Shown here: piece after piece, positions 33,366 to 42,524 of the stretch
Layout: every line of letters starts with the position of its first letter
Numbering within the stretch: position 1 is the stretch's first letter
NCBI GenBank assembly: GCA_041394985.1
Contig: JAWLBI010000001.1
Location: 2,418,001 to 2,482,000 of the forward strand
Reading direction: 5' to 3'
Length of the DNA stretch: 64,000 bases
DNA from: JAGLON01 sp041394985
Lineage (GTDB): Bacteria; Zixibacteria; MSB-5A5; GN15; JAAZOE01
Position numbers and translations under genes: made by a program
The notes under the pieces: model-generated
The model's database searches: none
Seen by the model: the letters and a program-made list of their open reading frames with translations, nothing else
Told to the model about the DNA's origin: nothing

Positions 33366-34946
33366 ATGAGACGCATAGTATTATTTTCGGTTTGCTCGCT
33401 GATTCTGTTGTTGTCGGCCGTAGTGTCGGCTCAGGACGGGGCGGCGAGTGATAACGCGGCGTTTATTACAGACTTTACGGCCAAGCTGGCGTATCTGGAG
33501 CGGCAGGTGTCGATGGCTCGCTGGCAATATCTGACGACCGGGCGAGCGGATTCACTCGATGAATATCAGGAGTGGTATGAGACACTCGTCGGCAATTCGA
33601 AGAATCCGGAAGATTTCACACATAGAATAACCAGGGAAAAAGATACGCGTCTTTTGCGGCAACTGGAACTGCTTCGCAGGTTGACTCTCAGGCATGTCGT
33701 CGATGATTCACCGGAGGTAAAGCAGTATCTCGATTCGCAGACGCGGAATCTGATAGATAAACCGATCGAATTCGAAGGTAAGCAATACACTGCCGATGAG
33801 ATGCAGGCAATGCTTGGTACAGAATCCAACCGGCAGCGCCGGCGTACGATATATGAAGCGATGCTGGTGCCTGCGGCGGCCAAGGCGGAAGTGATTGCGC
33901 AGGCAGCAAAGCTGCGTAATGCGGCAGCGGCAGAATTTGGATATTCATCGTTTTATGAGATGATGCTGGAAGCGAACGGTATTGATAAGGGGCAATTCGA
34001 GGAGTTACTGGCGGAAATCGATAAATTGACGGAAGAGCCATATCAGAAAATTGTCGATTCGCTTCATCGGGCGTTGAATACGAGCCGCCTGAGCGCATGG
34101 GATATCGACTATGCGTTCCGTCGGGCAACCGGTCAGTCGGCGGGCTATTTTGTGTCTGATAATTTCGTGAGATTGGCTAAGGCAACCCTCGATGGGTTGG
34201 GTATACAAATGGATGCCCTGCCGATATATTTCGAGCCGGTTGCCGAGGGTGTTTCATTGGAGAATCCTGAGCTAATCACGGTAGCAATTCCGCATGATTT
34301 TCGGATAGCGTTGAGTACTGCGGGCGGAGACGATCGGTTTAATCGATTCGTTGCTGCGATTTTCGAGTCATTATATGGATACAACATGGACAATGCGGAA
34401 TTTATGTTCCTGCGGCCCCCGGCGCCGTGTCTGAATGAGGCATTGTATTGGCTGGTAACCGATATGGTCGAAACGGATTCGTGGAACCGGAAGTATGCGG
34501 GAATGCCCGAGCCGTTAGTGCTGACGATGCGGACGAAACATCGGTTTTATCGATTATACCGGATCCGGCAGGCGCTGGCGATGATTGCATTCGAAAGGGC
34601 ATTATACAAGGATCCTCTGGCCGATTTGAATACACATTATACGGCCATTCAGGACAAATATCTGGACTTAACCGAAATCGCCAACGGCTTCCCGTGGGCG
34701 GCCGAGGGTGATTTTATCGGTGCGCCGGTTCAATCGGCCAATGAGCTGGTCGGCTTTGTCATCGGGGCGCAGGTGTCTCATTATTTATCCGAGAAGTACG
34801 GTTCGCTTTTGGATAATCAGCGGACGCGGGAGTTCCTCGTGCAGAACATTTTCCGTTTCGGGGCCAGGGAAGACTGGCAACTGCTTATCGAGCGGGCGAC
34901 CGGAGAGCCAATATCACCGAATTATTTGATTTCCTTATCACGGTGA
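33366..34946 (+). CDS. Secreted M2/M3 (gluzincin)-like pseudo-peptidase
   Basis: The 526 residues have a signal peptide ending near AVVSAQ. Long helices resemble the M2/M3 metallopeptidase fold: RRTIYEAMLVPAAAKAEVIA, KLRNAAAAEFGYSSFYEMML, and RPPAPCLNEALYWLVTDMV, which matches the strand/helix carrying the third zinc ligand. Where the HExxH helix should lie, the sequence is FVAAIFESLYGY (about 327-338), with no His ligands, so the zinc site is lost. It is probably a binding or structural protein derived from a peptidase. It is last in the argS-aro operon with a 10-base gap, unusual company for a periplasmic protein. Family assignment is by eye. Confidence 0.7.
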   Translation: MRRIVLFSVCSLILLLSAVVSAQDGAASDNAAFITDFTAKLAYLERQVSMARWQYLTTGRADSLDEYQEWYETLVGNSKNPEDFTHRITREKDTRLLRQLELLRRLTLRHVVDDSPEVKQYLDSQTRNLIDKPIEFEGKQYTADEMQAMLGTESNRQRRRTIYEAMLVPAAAKAEVIAQAAKLRNAAAAEFGYSSFYEMMLEANGIDKGQFEELLAEIDKLTEEPYQKIVDSLHRALNTSRLSAWDIDYAFRRATGQSAGYFVSDNFVRLAKATLDGLGIQMDALPIYFEPVAEGVSLENPELITVAIPHDFRIALSTAGGDDRFNRFVAAIFESLYGYNMDNAEFMFLRPPAPCLNEALYWLVTDMVETDSWNRKYAGMPEPLVLTMRTKHRFYRLYRIRQALAMIAFERALYKDPLADLNTHYTAIQDKYLDLTEIANGFPWAAEGDFIGAPVQSANELVGFVIGAQVSHYLSEKYGSLLDNQRTREFLVQNIFRFGAREDWQLLIERATGEPISPNYLISLSR

Positions 34947-34975
34947 TTGACCCGGTAAAATAAATCAGGTATATT
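34947..34975 (+). promoter_or_regulatory. Strong sigma70-type promoter upstream of the MATE gene
   Basis: TTGACC (34947-34952), exact 17-base spacer, TATATT (34970-34975). The -35 box starts at the base after the previous stop. The expected transcript start is near 34981, that is at the first base of the following hairpin. Confidence 0.6.
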
Positions 34976-34979
34976 CTCA

Positions 34980-35008
34980 GGGGAGGTTTTGGATAACCTC
35001 CCCTTTTT
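34980..35008 (+). terminator. Terminator-type hairpin directly in front of the MATE start codon
   Basis: GGGGAGGTT (34980-34988) pairs perfectly with AACCTCCCC (34995-35003), then T5 and AGT-ATG. It ends the argS-aro transcript, but it also forms almost the whole leader of the MATE gene. Confidence 0.85.
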
Positions 35009-35011
35009 AGT

Positions 35012-36391
35012 ATGGAACAGGAAGAGCAGTATACTCAGGGTTCGCTGATATCCTCGATCTGGCGATTGAGCTGGCCCGCGGTGACATCGATGCTGGTGCA
35101 TACGATGTTGACGATTACCGATACGATCTGGGTTGGGCAGTTGGGCAAGGAAGAGGTGGCGGCGCTTACGACCAGTATGTTTCCTATCTGGGTCGTGTTC
35201 TCTATTCTTACGATTATTCCGACCGGTGTTCTGGCAATCATATCCCGGGCTATCGGGGCAAAACAGAAGGACGAGGTGTCTCGGGTGGCGGGGCAGAGTT
35301 TTCTGTTCGCTATTCGGGCTTCGATAGTCGTCGGCATCATCGGGTATTTCGTGACGCCGTATCTTATCCGGTTCATGAATCCTGAGCCGCAGGTGGCGGC
35401 AATGGGGATTCAGTATCTGCGGGTCATATTTCTGGGGATCATTTTCTTCTTCATAAATGATTCGTATTCGGCGATTTTCCGCGCGGCCGGAAAGATGAAG
35501 GTTCATCTGATCGGGACGACGTCGGCAGTGGTCCTGAATATCATTATTGACCCACTTTTTATTTTCGGTATCGGGCCTTTTCCCGAGTTAGGCGTTCGCG
35601 GTGCCGCGGTGGCAACGATTATATCGGCGGCATGCGGGACGGTTGTGTTTACGGTTTTGTTGCGGAAAGGAAAGTTCGGGTATCCGCTGAGTTTCCGGTT
35701 ATTTGACCGACTCGATTACAAATTGGCATTAATCGTGATGAAGATCGGCTTTCCGGTATCGATGGCAAATGTCAATTTCTCGGTGGTGTACATCTTTCTG
35801 AATCGTATCGTCAACGACTTTGGAACCGCGGCGGAATCGGCTCTGATGATCGGCAATCGTTTGGAGTCTTTATCGTATCTGATTTGTTTCGGATTCGCGA
35901 TGGGCGCCTCGACAATGGTCGGGCAGAATCTGGGAGCGGGACAGATACAGCGGGCCGCCAAGTCGGCCTGGTATGCGGTCGGGATTTGTGTCCTGTTTAC
36001 GATGGGAATCTCGGCCATGTTTTTATTGATACCACGGCAGTTGGCGATGGTATTTATCGATGATGCAGAGGTCATAGAGATTGCTATTGATTATTTAAAG
36101 ATTTTGGCGCTGTCGCAGTCGTTTATGGCGATTGAGATTGTACTCGAGGGTGCGTTTTCCGGCGCCGGTAATACGATACCACCGACGGTGATATCGATTC
36201 CGGGGACGCTGTTGCGGCTGCCGCTTGCGTATTATTTCTGCTATGAATTGGGGTTGGGTATCAGCGGCATGTGGTGGTCGATTACGCTGACATCAATCGG
36301 GCGAGGAATCGTGATGATGTTCTGGTTCTCGCGCGGCCGCTGGAAAAGGACCGGGACGATTCAAACGGGCGGACAAGTCGCGCCTCAGTGA
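35012..36391 (+). CDS. MATE-family multidrug/metabolite antiporter
   Basis: Exports cationic drugs or metabolites in exchange for Na+ or H+. The 459 residues have about 12 helices in two halves. Family features: LSWPAVTSMLVHTMLTITDT with the Asp of helix 1, ALTTSMFPIWVVFSILTIIP, GAAVATIISAACG, and the second-half repeat KIGFPVSMANVNFSVVYIFL and GFAMGASTMVGQNLGAGQIQ. ATG 35012 follows a terminator-like hairpin with no free Shine-Dalgarno in the normal window, which suggests leader-based control or weak initiation. FAH-family, AlaX-like and lptD genes follow closely. Confidence 0.95.
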   Translation: MEQEEQYTQGSLISSIWRLSWPAVTSMLVHTMLTITDTIWVGQLGKEEVAALTTSMFPIWVVFSILTIIPTGVLAIISRAIGAKQKDEVSRVAGQSFLFAIRASIVVGIIGYFVTPYLIRFMNPEPQVAAMGIQYLRVIFLGIIFFFINDSYSAIFRAAGKMKVHLIGTTSAVVLNIIIDPLFIFGIGPFPELGVRGAAVATIISAACGTVVFTVLLRKGKFGYPLSFRLFDRLDYKLALIVMKIGFPVSMANVNFSVVYIFLNRIVNDFGTAAESALMIGNRLESLSYLICFGFAMGASTMVGQNLGAGQIQRAAKSAWYAVGICVLFTMGISAMFLLIPRQLAMVFIDDAEVIEIAIDYLKILALSQSFMAIEIVLEGAFSGAGNTIPPTVISIPGTLLRLPLAYYFCYELGLGISGMWWSITLTSIGRGIVMMFWFSRGRWKRTGTIQTGGQVAPQ

Positions 36392-36408
36392 TAGAAAGGA
36401 AGTCCGAA

Positions 36409-37170
36409 ATGGATAGATTCGTGAAATTCGAAAAAGACGGTCAGGCCTATTATGGCAAAATTGAGGGCGATTCCGTGCGAGTATTGGATGCACCGTATTG
36501 GATAGCGGTCAAGCCGACGGATACGGTATTTGCTTTGGATGCAGTGCGGTTGATTTGTCCGGTACAGCCATCGAAGATTATCTGTGTCGGGCTGAATTAT
36601 CATAAGCATGTCCAGCATTCGCAGTCTGCGACCGAGGCGCCGAAGAATCCGATGCTGTTTATGAAGCCGCCGAGTGCATTGATCGGGCCTGAGGAAAAGA
36701 TTGTCTATCCCGACAATTGCGATCGGGTTGATTATGAGGCCGAACTGGCGGTCGTCATGGGCAAGCGGTGCCGGAAGATTCCGCCGGAGTTGGTCAATGA
36801 GCATATTTTCGGGTACACCTGTTTGAATGACGTGACGGCGCGGCATATTCAGAAGGCGGACGGACAGTGGACGCGCGGTAAGGGATTCGATACGTTTTGT
36901 CCGGTGGGACCGCATATCGTGACCGGGATCGATGTCAGCGATGTGGCCGTTGAGGCATATTTGAACGGTGAACAGAAACAGTCCGGGCGAACATCCGAGA
37001 TGATATTCCCGATACCGGTGCTTATCAGTTTTATTACCAGCGCGATGACGCTGGAGCCGGGGGACGTGATTTCGACCGGGACGCCCGAGGGGATTGACCC
37101 GATGCAGATCGGTGACAGAATCGAGGTACGGGTTGAGAAGATCGGATCGCTTTTCAATACTGTGGCCTAG
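36409..37170 (+). CDS. Fumarylacetoacetate hydrolase (FAH)-family protein
   Basis: The 253 residues from ATG 36409 (AAGGAAG upstream) include a short N-terminal cap domain (RFVKFEKDGQAYYGKIEGD) and the FAH core: KIICVGLNYHKHVQHSQ, PMLFMKPPSALIGPEEKIVY, the metal-binding DYEAELAVVMGKRCRKI (Glu-x-Glu), NDVTARHIQKADGQWTRGKG with the metal Asp, and GDVISTGTPEGI. Known members act as hydroxyhepta-dienedioate isomerases, acylpyruvate hydrolases or oxaloacetate decarboxylases. The longer reading from 36271 overlaps the MATE gene and is not credible. The exact substrate is undecided. Confidence 0.92.
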   Translation: MDRFVKFEKDGQAYYGKIEGDSVRVLDAPYWIAVKPTDTVFALDAVRLICPVQPSKIICVGLNYHKHVQHSQSATEAPKNPMLFMKPPSALIGPEEKIVYPDNCDRVDYEAELAVVMGKRCRKIPPELVNEHIFGYTCLNDVTARHIQKADGQWTRGKGFDTFCPVGPHIVTGIDVSDVAVEAYLNGEQKQSGRTSEMIFPIPVLISFITSAMTLEPGDVISTGTPEGIDPMQIGDRIEVRVEKIGSLFNTVA

Positions 37171-37178
37171 GATTCATC

Positions 37179-38369
37179 ATGACCGAGAGAATTTATTATA
37201 CCGATAGTTATGTAACGGAATTCGAAGCGAAGGTATTGCGAGTTGAGTCGCAAGAGGGTGTCCATCGAGTCGAACTTGATCGGACGGCATTTTATCCGAC
37301 CTCGGGCGGACAGCTGTATGATGTCGGGACAATTGACGGCGTTGCGGTATCGGATGTGATTGATGAAGGCGAGTCGATTTGGCATTACCTGTGTGCAGGG
37401 CCTGCCTTTGCAGTCGGTGATACTATTACCGGGAAAATAGACTGGGTGCGGCGGCGTGACAATATGCAGAAACACACCGGGCAGCATATTTTGTCGCAGG
37501 CATTCGTTCGAATGTGCAAGGCCGAAACGGTGAGCGCTCGGTTAGGCGAAGATGACAGCACTGTTGATTTGAATGTTACGAGTCTGACCGATGAGCAAAT
37601 TAGGGCGGCTGAGCAATTGGCGAATGAGATTATTTTCGAGAATCGGCCGGTGACCGTCGAGTTCGTCAGTCCTGAGCGGTTAAAGGAATTGCCGCTGAGG
37701 AAAATCCCCGATAAGGAAAAAGAGTCATATCGAATCGTATCGATTGCGGATTTCGACTGGTCGACTTGCGGCGGGACGCATTGTGAACGGACCGGAGCGG
37801 TCGGCATCATCAAGGTTACCGTGCAGGAGGCGATTCGGGGAAATGTGCGATTGCATTTTCTGACCGGGTTCGGTGCGCTGGCCGATTATCGGGACAGATT
37901 CGAACAGATCGAAAAAATATCGAATACATTTTCTCGGCACAGCAAGGAAGCGGCTGACGCGGTGGCATCTCAAGTCGAGCAGTATACGGCGCTCAAACGG
38001 GAGTTTGCGGCGTTTCGCAAACAGATGATGCCAGTACTGGTCGAGCAGTGGATGCAGGAGGCCAAGACAATAGCGGGTCGGACGGTCGTGGTGCGGGATT
38101 TCTCGGGACAGGATTTTAATGAGGCCAAAGAGGCGGCCGTGAGTATAATCAATAGTCACGAGGCTGTCGCGCTGCTGGTCGTGGATGATAAGTTGATAGC
38201 GGCCGCGAATAAGGCGGCGGGAATATCGGCAGCCGATATAATCAGGAGCGCGTCCGAACTGTTTGGAGGGAAGGGAGGCGGATCGCCTCAAGTTGCTCAG
38301 GGAGGCGGCTTTCGGCCGGACGAGTTAAAAGTTTTACTTGCCGAACCGGAGAAAGTCCTCGATATATAA
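37179..38369 (+). CDS. AlaX-like alanyl-tRNA editing protein with DHHA1 domain
   Basis: Likely hydrolyses mischarged tRNA-Ala in trans. The 396 residues correspond to the alanyl-tRNA synthetase part after the anticodon-stem domain: an N-terminal beta barrel (LDRTAFYPTSGGQLYDVGTI), the editing site with HTGQH (His99, His103) and CGGTH (Cys197, His201), a coiled-coil linker (about 245-285), and a C-terminal DHHA1 domain ending GGKGGGSPQVAQGGG. The catalytic aminoacylation domain is absent, so this is a long AlaX (AlaX-L) type and not alaS. It is 8 bases after the FAH gene and 3 bases before lptD. Confidence 0.92.
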   Translation: MTERIYYTDSYVTEFEAKVLRVESQEGVHRVELDRTAFYPTSGGQLYDVGTIDGVAVSDVIDEGESIWHYLCAGPAFAVGDTITGKIDWVRRRDNMQKHTGQHILSQAFVRMCKAETVSARLGEDDSTVDLNVTSLTDEQIRAAEQLANEIIFENRPVTVEFVSPERLKELPLRKIPDKEKESYRIVSIADFDWSTCGGTHCERTGAVGIIKVTVQEAIRGNVRLHFLTGFGALADYRDRFEQIEKISNTFSRHSKEAADAVASQVEQYTALKREFAAFRKQMMPVLVEQWMQEAKTIAGRTVVVRDFSGQDFNEAKEAAVSIINSHEAVALLVVDDKLIAAANKAAGISAADIIRSASELFGGKGGGSPQVAQGGGFRPDELKVLLAEPEKVLDI

Positions 38370-38372
38370 CCG

Positions 38373-41300
38373 ATGAAATGGGTCACCGGAATCATTACCG
38401 CATGCGTTTGTCTCTTATTGTCTTTGGCGGCATTGGCGGCCGAAAAGGGCAAGAAACAATCAGTCTATTTCGATAATTTCAACAACCTGAATATGCGCAC
38501 GACCGACAGCGGGATGGTATGGTACGGCAGCGGCGATTTAAAGTTCCGGATCGACTCGACCAAGATTTTCGCGGATTCGGTGGAGTGGTACCGCGATTTC
38601 GGTATCATTACTTTCGTCGGGAATGTCGAGGCTTTCGATTCGGCGCAGCATATCTGGGCGAACAAGGTGACGTATTATCACACCGATTCGGTGATGTTCG
38701 CCTGGGGAAATGTCGTCCTCATTCAGCATCAGGATTCGATTCGCGCGGAGGCTCAGGCCGTCGAATACAATCGCCGCGACAATGCCATTTATATGGAAAA
38801 CGATCCGTGGTTGTTTCTCAATTATCCCGATTACAAGAATTTAGTCAAGATCACCGGCGATTATCTGTTTTTCTATCGCGACGAGCAAATGGGTGAGGGG
38901 ATCGGCAATGTTGTCATTCAGCATACCGATACCAAGGCGACCTGCGGTTGCGCCGAGATGTACAAGGAAGAGAATCGCCTGTTTCTGATGGATGAGCCGG
39001 TGGCGGTGCGCGATTCGTCTCGAATCGCAGGCAGTTACATGAATATCGTGTTCAGTGATGATGGTGTCGAGCGGATCAATGTGTTCGAGGAGGCCAATGC
39101 GCATTTCGTGGAGGCCTCGGATTCATCGACCGGAGAGTATGCCGGAGAATCGTCTTTAACCGGAAATGAAATCACATTTTATTTTACCGGCGATGAGGTG
39201 CGCAAGATTTCCGCAATCGGGGCGTCTCGGTCGGAGTATTTCCCTGCCGTTGATGATACGACCGGGGCCGGGAAGAATTTCGTGTCCGGTGATTCGATAT
39301 TTATTTTCGTCGAGAATCGGAAAATCGTCAAGGCGGAAGTCGTCGGCGGAGCCGAAGGCGTGTATATCACCGAGCGGTATGGTGAGGCGACAGATAAAGG
39401 CGATTCGAGTCGGGTGATAAACGAGAATTCCCCGTGCGATACCTGTCAGGCGGTGTTGATGACCGAGGAGCAGTTTCGGGATCGGGAAGAGGCTGCCGAT
39501 TCCGCGATGAGTGCCGAAACGGGAGGACTCATGGCTGACTCCGTGGCGGTGCTCGATTCGCTCATGAATCTGGCGTCGCGACCGGTTATCGCGGATTCTA
39601 TTTTGTATCGCGGGCGGCATTTGGAGTTTTTCGCTCCGGAGCGGGTGATTCGCATTACCGAAAATGCCAATGTGAAGCAGAAAACGGTCGAGCTGAATGC
39701 GCATACGGTCGATTACGACATCCCCAATAAAATAATAATTGCGCATGCCAGGATCGACAGTACCGATTCGGTGCCGGCGGTGACACCGCTGGGATTGAAG
39801 GACGGCGGCGAGGAAATATTCGGCACGCGGCTGGTGTTCAATGTCGACACCAAGCAGGGATTGATTGATGATGCCGCGACGCTGTTCGAGGCGACGCATT
39901 ATAAGGGTGACGAGTTATATAAAGAGGAAGAGCGCGTCTTTTATGTCGAAGACGGCGTGTTGATACCCTGCGATAAGCCGAATCCGAATTTCCATTTCCA
40001 TGCCAAGAAAATGAAGGTGATTCAGGATGACCGGGTGATCGCCCGGCCGGTGCGGTTGTACATTCACAAACTGCCGGTGGCATATATTCCATACTATGTG
40101 TTTCCTCTTCAGCGCGGACGGCATTCGGGGATATTGCCGATAAAGCTGGGAAATTTTGAAAAGGGGAATCGGTTCATAGGGAATCTGGGCTATTACTGGG
40201 CGGCATCGGAGTACTGGGACATCGAGGGGGCATTGGATTTCTATGAGAATATCGGGTACACAGTAAATGGGTTATTCCGGTATAACAGGCGATATGCCTA
40301 CAGTGGTCAGATTCGCGGGACCTATGCGATAGAAAATCGCGAGTATGCGTTTTCGGAGCAACATACGAAGCGCTGGACGATCAGTGGCAGTCACAGCCAG
40401 ACGCTGCCGTACGACATCAGTTTCGGGGCATCGGGATCGTATGTGTCGGATAAAAATTACTACACGGATTATTCGACCGATCAGAATGATCGATTGAACC
40501 GAAACGTCACCTCGAAAGCCTCGTTCAGCAAAAACTTCGGCTGGAGTTCGATGACGGTGAATCTCCAGCATGTGGAGAATCTCGATACCGATTCCAAGAC
40601 CAGTTCGCTGCCGTCGATACGATTTTCGCCTCGGAGTTTTTACCCGTTCGGGCGAGGGGAAACGGTCGATGGAAAATTGCAGGAGAGCTGGTATAACAAG
40701 ATTTCGGTGAGTTATTCCAACAGCTACCTGGCCTATTTTTACAGTAAGAAAAATACCGATGTCGATACATTGACGTACACCGATCCGATGGGTGAGACAA
40801 CGTCTATCAGTGATACGACGGAAACGACGACGAAGAAGCGGTATCAGTATTTGTATCATACCGGATCGGTTGGTTTTTCTTTCAATATGGCTCGCTATTT
40901 TACCATTACGCCGAGTGTCAGCTTCACAGAGGCCTGGTATTATGTCACTAATACGGATCAGTCTCGGGATGCGGGAATAATCGGAAACCGGTTGTATCGC
41001 CGGGGTTCGATGTCGATGAATATGAGCGCCAAGACTGAGTTGTATGGTACCTTTAATATCAATGTTTTAGGTTTGGCGGCATTGCGGCATGTATTAACTC
41101 CGACGTTTGGATTCAGTTATTCTCCGGCTGTAGTAAAGAACCAGATTGTGAGAAAATATGTCGGTGTCGGCGGTGGCGGCCTTCGTAGCATGTCATTGAA
41201 TATGGCGGTAAGTAACCTTATTCAGGCGAAAATCGTCCGTGGTGAGACCGAGAAGAAGCTGGATTTGCTGCGAGTGAATTCGAGCACCAGCTATAATTTC

Positions 41301-41945
41301 GAAGGAATCGGGCGGAAGTTTTCGAATCTATCTACGAGTATTTCGTCATCGGCCGTGCCGAATGTCAATATTAACGGCCAGTTAAGCCACAGCCTGTATG
41401 ATGAAAACGATGAGTTGAAGTGGTGGAGCCCGACGCTGGAGTCCTTTACAATCAGTTCGACGATTCAGGCGCGGGGATCGGTGGCCGATGATTATTCCCG
41501 GACCAGTCTGGAGTCGGCAAACAGGCAAGCCGAGTTAGTAACGGATTCGACAAGCGCATTTCCATCGCCGGCAATACCGGGGGAACAGCCGGCTCGGACA
41601 AGCAGTACGACGAACTGGAATTTAAATATTTCACACAGTTATAATGAGTATTATAACGACGGGAATATCACGTCGCGATCACATTTTATCAATCTGACAT
41701 TCAATGTCAATCTGACGCAGAACTGGCGGTTGAAATACTCGCAGCGCTATGATTTCGTCGAGCATGAGACGATCGATAAGATCGTCGATCTGAACCGATC
41801 GATGAATTGTTGGGAAGGGCATTTCTACTGGATTCCGAACGGTTCGCGGAAGGGATTTTATTTTAAGGTATACCTCATCGCCATTCCTGATTTGAAGGTT
41901 GAAAAATCGGAATCGGGATTGCGCGGAGCCTTATTTAATCGATAG
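38373..41945 (+). CDS. lptD: LPS-assembly protein LptD-like / OstA outer-membrane protein
   Basis: Inserts lipopolysaccharide into the outer leaflet of the outer membrane. The 1190 residues begin with a signal peptide (ending SLAALAA), then OstA/LptA-like beta-jellyroll repeats (ADSVEWYRDFGIITFVGNVE; IWANKVTYYHTDSVMFAWGN). A second OstA-like stretch lies about 410-560 (ITENANVKQKTVELNAHTVD). The C-terminal ~600 residues form a beta-barrel (VAYIPYYVFPLQRGRHSGIL, then many aromatic-ended strands). It is longer than proteobacterial LptD, as in Bacteroidota-type homologues. The usual LptD Cys pattern is not seen. It starts 3 bases after the AlaX-like gene. Confidence 0.9.
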   Translation: MKWVTGIITACVCLLLSLAALAAEKGKKQSVYFDNFNNLNMRTTDSGMVWYGSGDLKFRIDSTKIFADSVEWYRDFGIITFVGNVEAFDSAQHIWANKVTYYHTDSVMFAWGNVVLIQHQDSIRAEAQAVEYNRRDNAIYMENDPWLFLNYPDYKNLVKITGDYLFFYRDEQMGEGIGNVVIQHTDTKATCGCAEMYKEENRLFLMDEPVAVRDSSRIAGSYMNIVFSDDGVERINVFEEANAHFVEASDSSTGEYAGESSLTGNEITFYFTGDEVRKISAIGASRSEYFPAVDDTTGAGKNFVSGDSIFIFVENRKIVKAEVVGGAEGVYITERYGEATDKGDSSRVINENSPCDTCQAVLMTEEQFRDREEAADSAMSAETGGLMADSVAVLDSLMNLASRPVIADSILYRGRHLEFFAPERVIRITENANVKQKTVELNAHTVDYDIPNKIIIAHARIDSTDSVPAVTPLGLKDGGEEIFGTRLVFNVDTKQGLIDDAATLFEATHYKGDELYKEEERVFYVEDGVLIPCDKPNPNFHFHAKKMKVIQDDRVIARPVRLYIHKLPVAYIPYYVFPLQRGRHSGILPIKLGNFEKGNRFIGNLGYYWAASEYWDIEGALDFYENIGYTVNGLFRYNRRYAYSGQIRGTYAIENREYAFSEQHTKRWTISGSHSQTLPYDISFGASGSYVSDKNYYTDYSTDQNDRLNRNVTSKASFSKNFGWSSMTVNLQHVENLDTDSKTSSLPSIRFSPRSFYPFGRGETVDGKLQESWYNKISVSYSNSYLAYFYSKKNTDVDTLTYTDPMGETTSISDTTETTTKKRYQYLYHTGSVGFSFNMARYFTITPSVSFTEAWYYVTNTDQSRDAGIIGNRLYRRGSMSMNMSAKTELYGTFNINVLGLAALRHVLTPTFGFSYSPAVVKNQIVRKYVGVGGGGLRSMSLNMAVSNLIQAKIVRGETEKKLDLLRVNSSTSYNFEGIGRKFSNLSTSISSSAVPNVNINGQLSHSLYDENDELKWWSPTLESFTISSTIQARGSVADDYSRTSLESANRQAELVTDSTSAFPSPAIPGEQPARTSSTTNWNLNISHSYNEYYNDGNITSRSHFINLTFNVNLTQNWRLKYSQRYDFVEHETIDKIVDLNRSMNCWEGHFYWIPNGSRKGFYFKVYLIAIPDLKVEKSESGLRGALFNR

Positions 41946-41999
41946 TTTCACGGCGGGGAGGCCCGCCAACTATGAATTTTCGGGCGAATTCGCGCCATT

Positions 42000-42033
42000 A
42001 GGCCGCGAAAGCCTCATTTTTCGGCCTTTTTTG
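42000..42033 (+). terminator. Terminator after lptD
   Basis: AGGCCG (42000-42005) with CGGCCT (42022-42027), then T6. An extra GGCGGG/CCCGCC hairpin (41953-41966) precedes it without a T run. Confidence 0.65.
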
Positions 42034-42055
42034 GGTGTAGTGTCTTTTTTTTTAT

Positions 42056-42085
42056 TTGACAACGATAAATAAAAACGGGTAGTTT
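42056..42085 (+). promoter_or_regulatory. Promoter of the HU gene
   Basis: Perfect TTGACA (42056-42061) preceded by an AT-rich UP-like tract, 18-base spacer, TAGTTT (42080-42085). It sits about 50 bases before the ATG. Confidence 0.5.
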
Positions 42086-42135
42086 CGGCCAGAAAGGGAA
42101 AATAGTTCACACACCATAAACCACGGAGGATAACA

Positions 42136-42414
42136 ATGACAAAGGATCAATTGATTACCAAGATGGCGAAAGACGCCAACATTTCGAAGCGCGCGGCGAA
42201 TGAAGCCCTGAAGACGTTCTTCGATTCGGTAACCACGACCCTGAAGAAAGGCCAGAAGGTCAGCTTCGTCGGATTCGGAACATTCTCGACCACCAAGCGG
42301 AAAGCCCGCAATGGTCGCAACCCGAAGACCGGCGCCACGATCAAGATCCCGGCGGCTCGCGTGCCGAAATTCAAAGCCGGTAAGGGCCTGAAAGACGCCG
42401 TCCAGAAGAAATAG
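42136..42414 (+). CDS. hup: HU-family DNA-binding protein
   Basis: Nucleoid-associated protein that bends DNA. The 92 residues match the family throughout: MTKDQLITKMAKDANISKRA, FDSVTTTLKKGQKVSFVGFG, and the DNA-binding arm RKARNGRNPKTGATIKIPAA with the intercalating Pro, ending PKFKAGKGLKDAV. GGAGG lies 6-9 bases before the ATG. It is monocistronic between its own promoter and terminator. HU versus IHF cannot be told firmly, though the sequence fits HU. Confidence 0.96.
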   Translation: MTKDQLITKMAKDANISKRAANEALKTFFDSVTTTLKKGQKVSFVGFGTFSTTKRKARNGRNPKTGATIKIPAARVPKFKAGKGLKDAVQKK

Positions 42415-42437
42415 GTATGTCCCGATGTACTCGGAAG

Positions 42438-42468
42438 AAAGGCAGGGATGTATGCCCTGCCTTTTTTT
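42438..42468 (+). terminator. Terminator after the HU gene
   Basis: AAAGGCAGGG (42438-42447) pairs with CCCTGCCTTT (42455-42464), loop of seven, T7 run. Confidence 0.92.
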
Positions 42469-42524
42469 GTTGACCGACGTCTCGGATAGACAATATCTTT
42501 GATTGGAATTGAATCGACGGTGGT

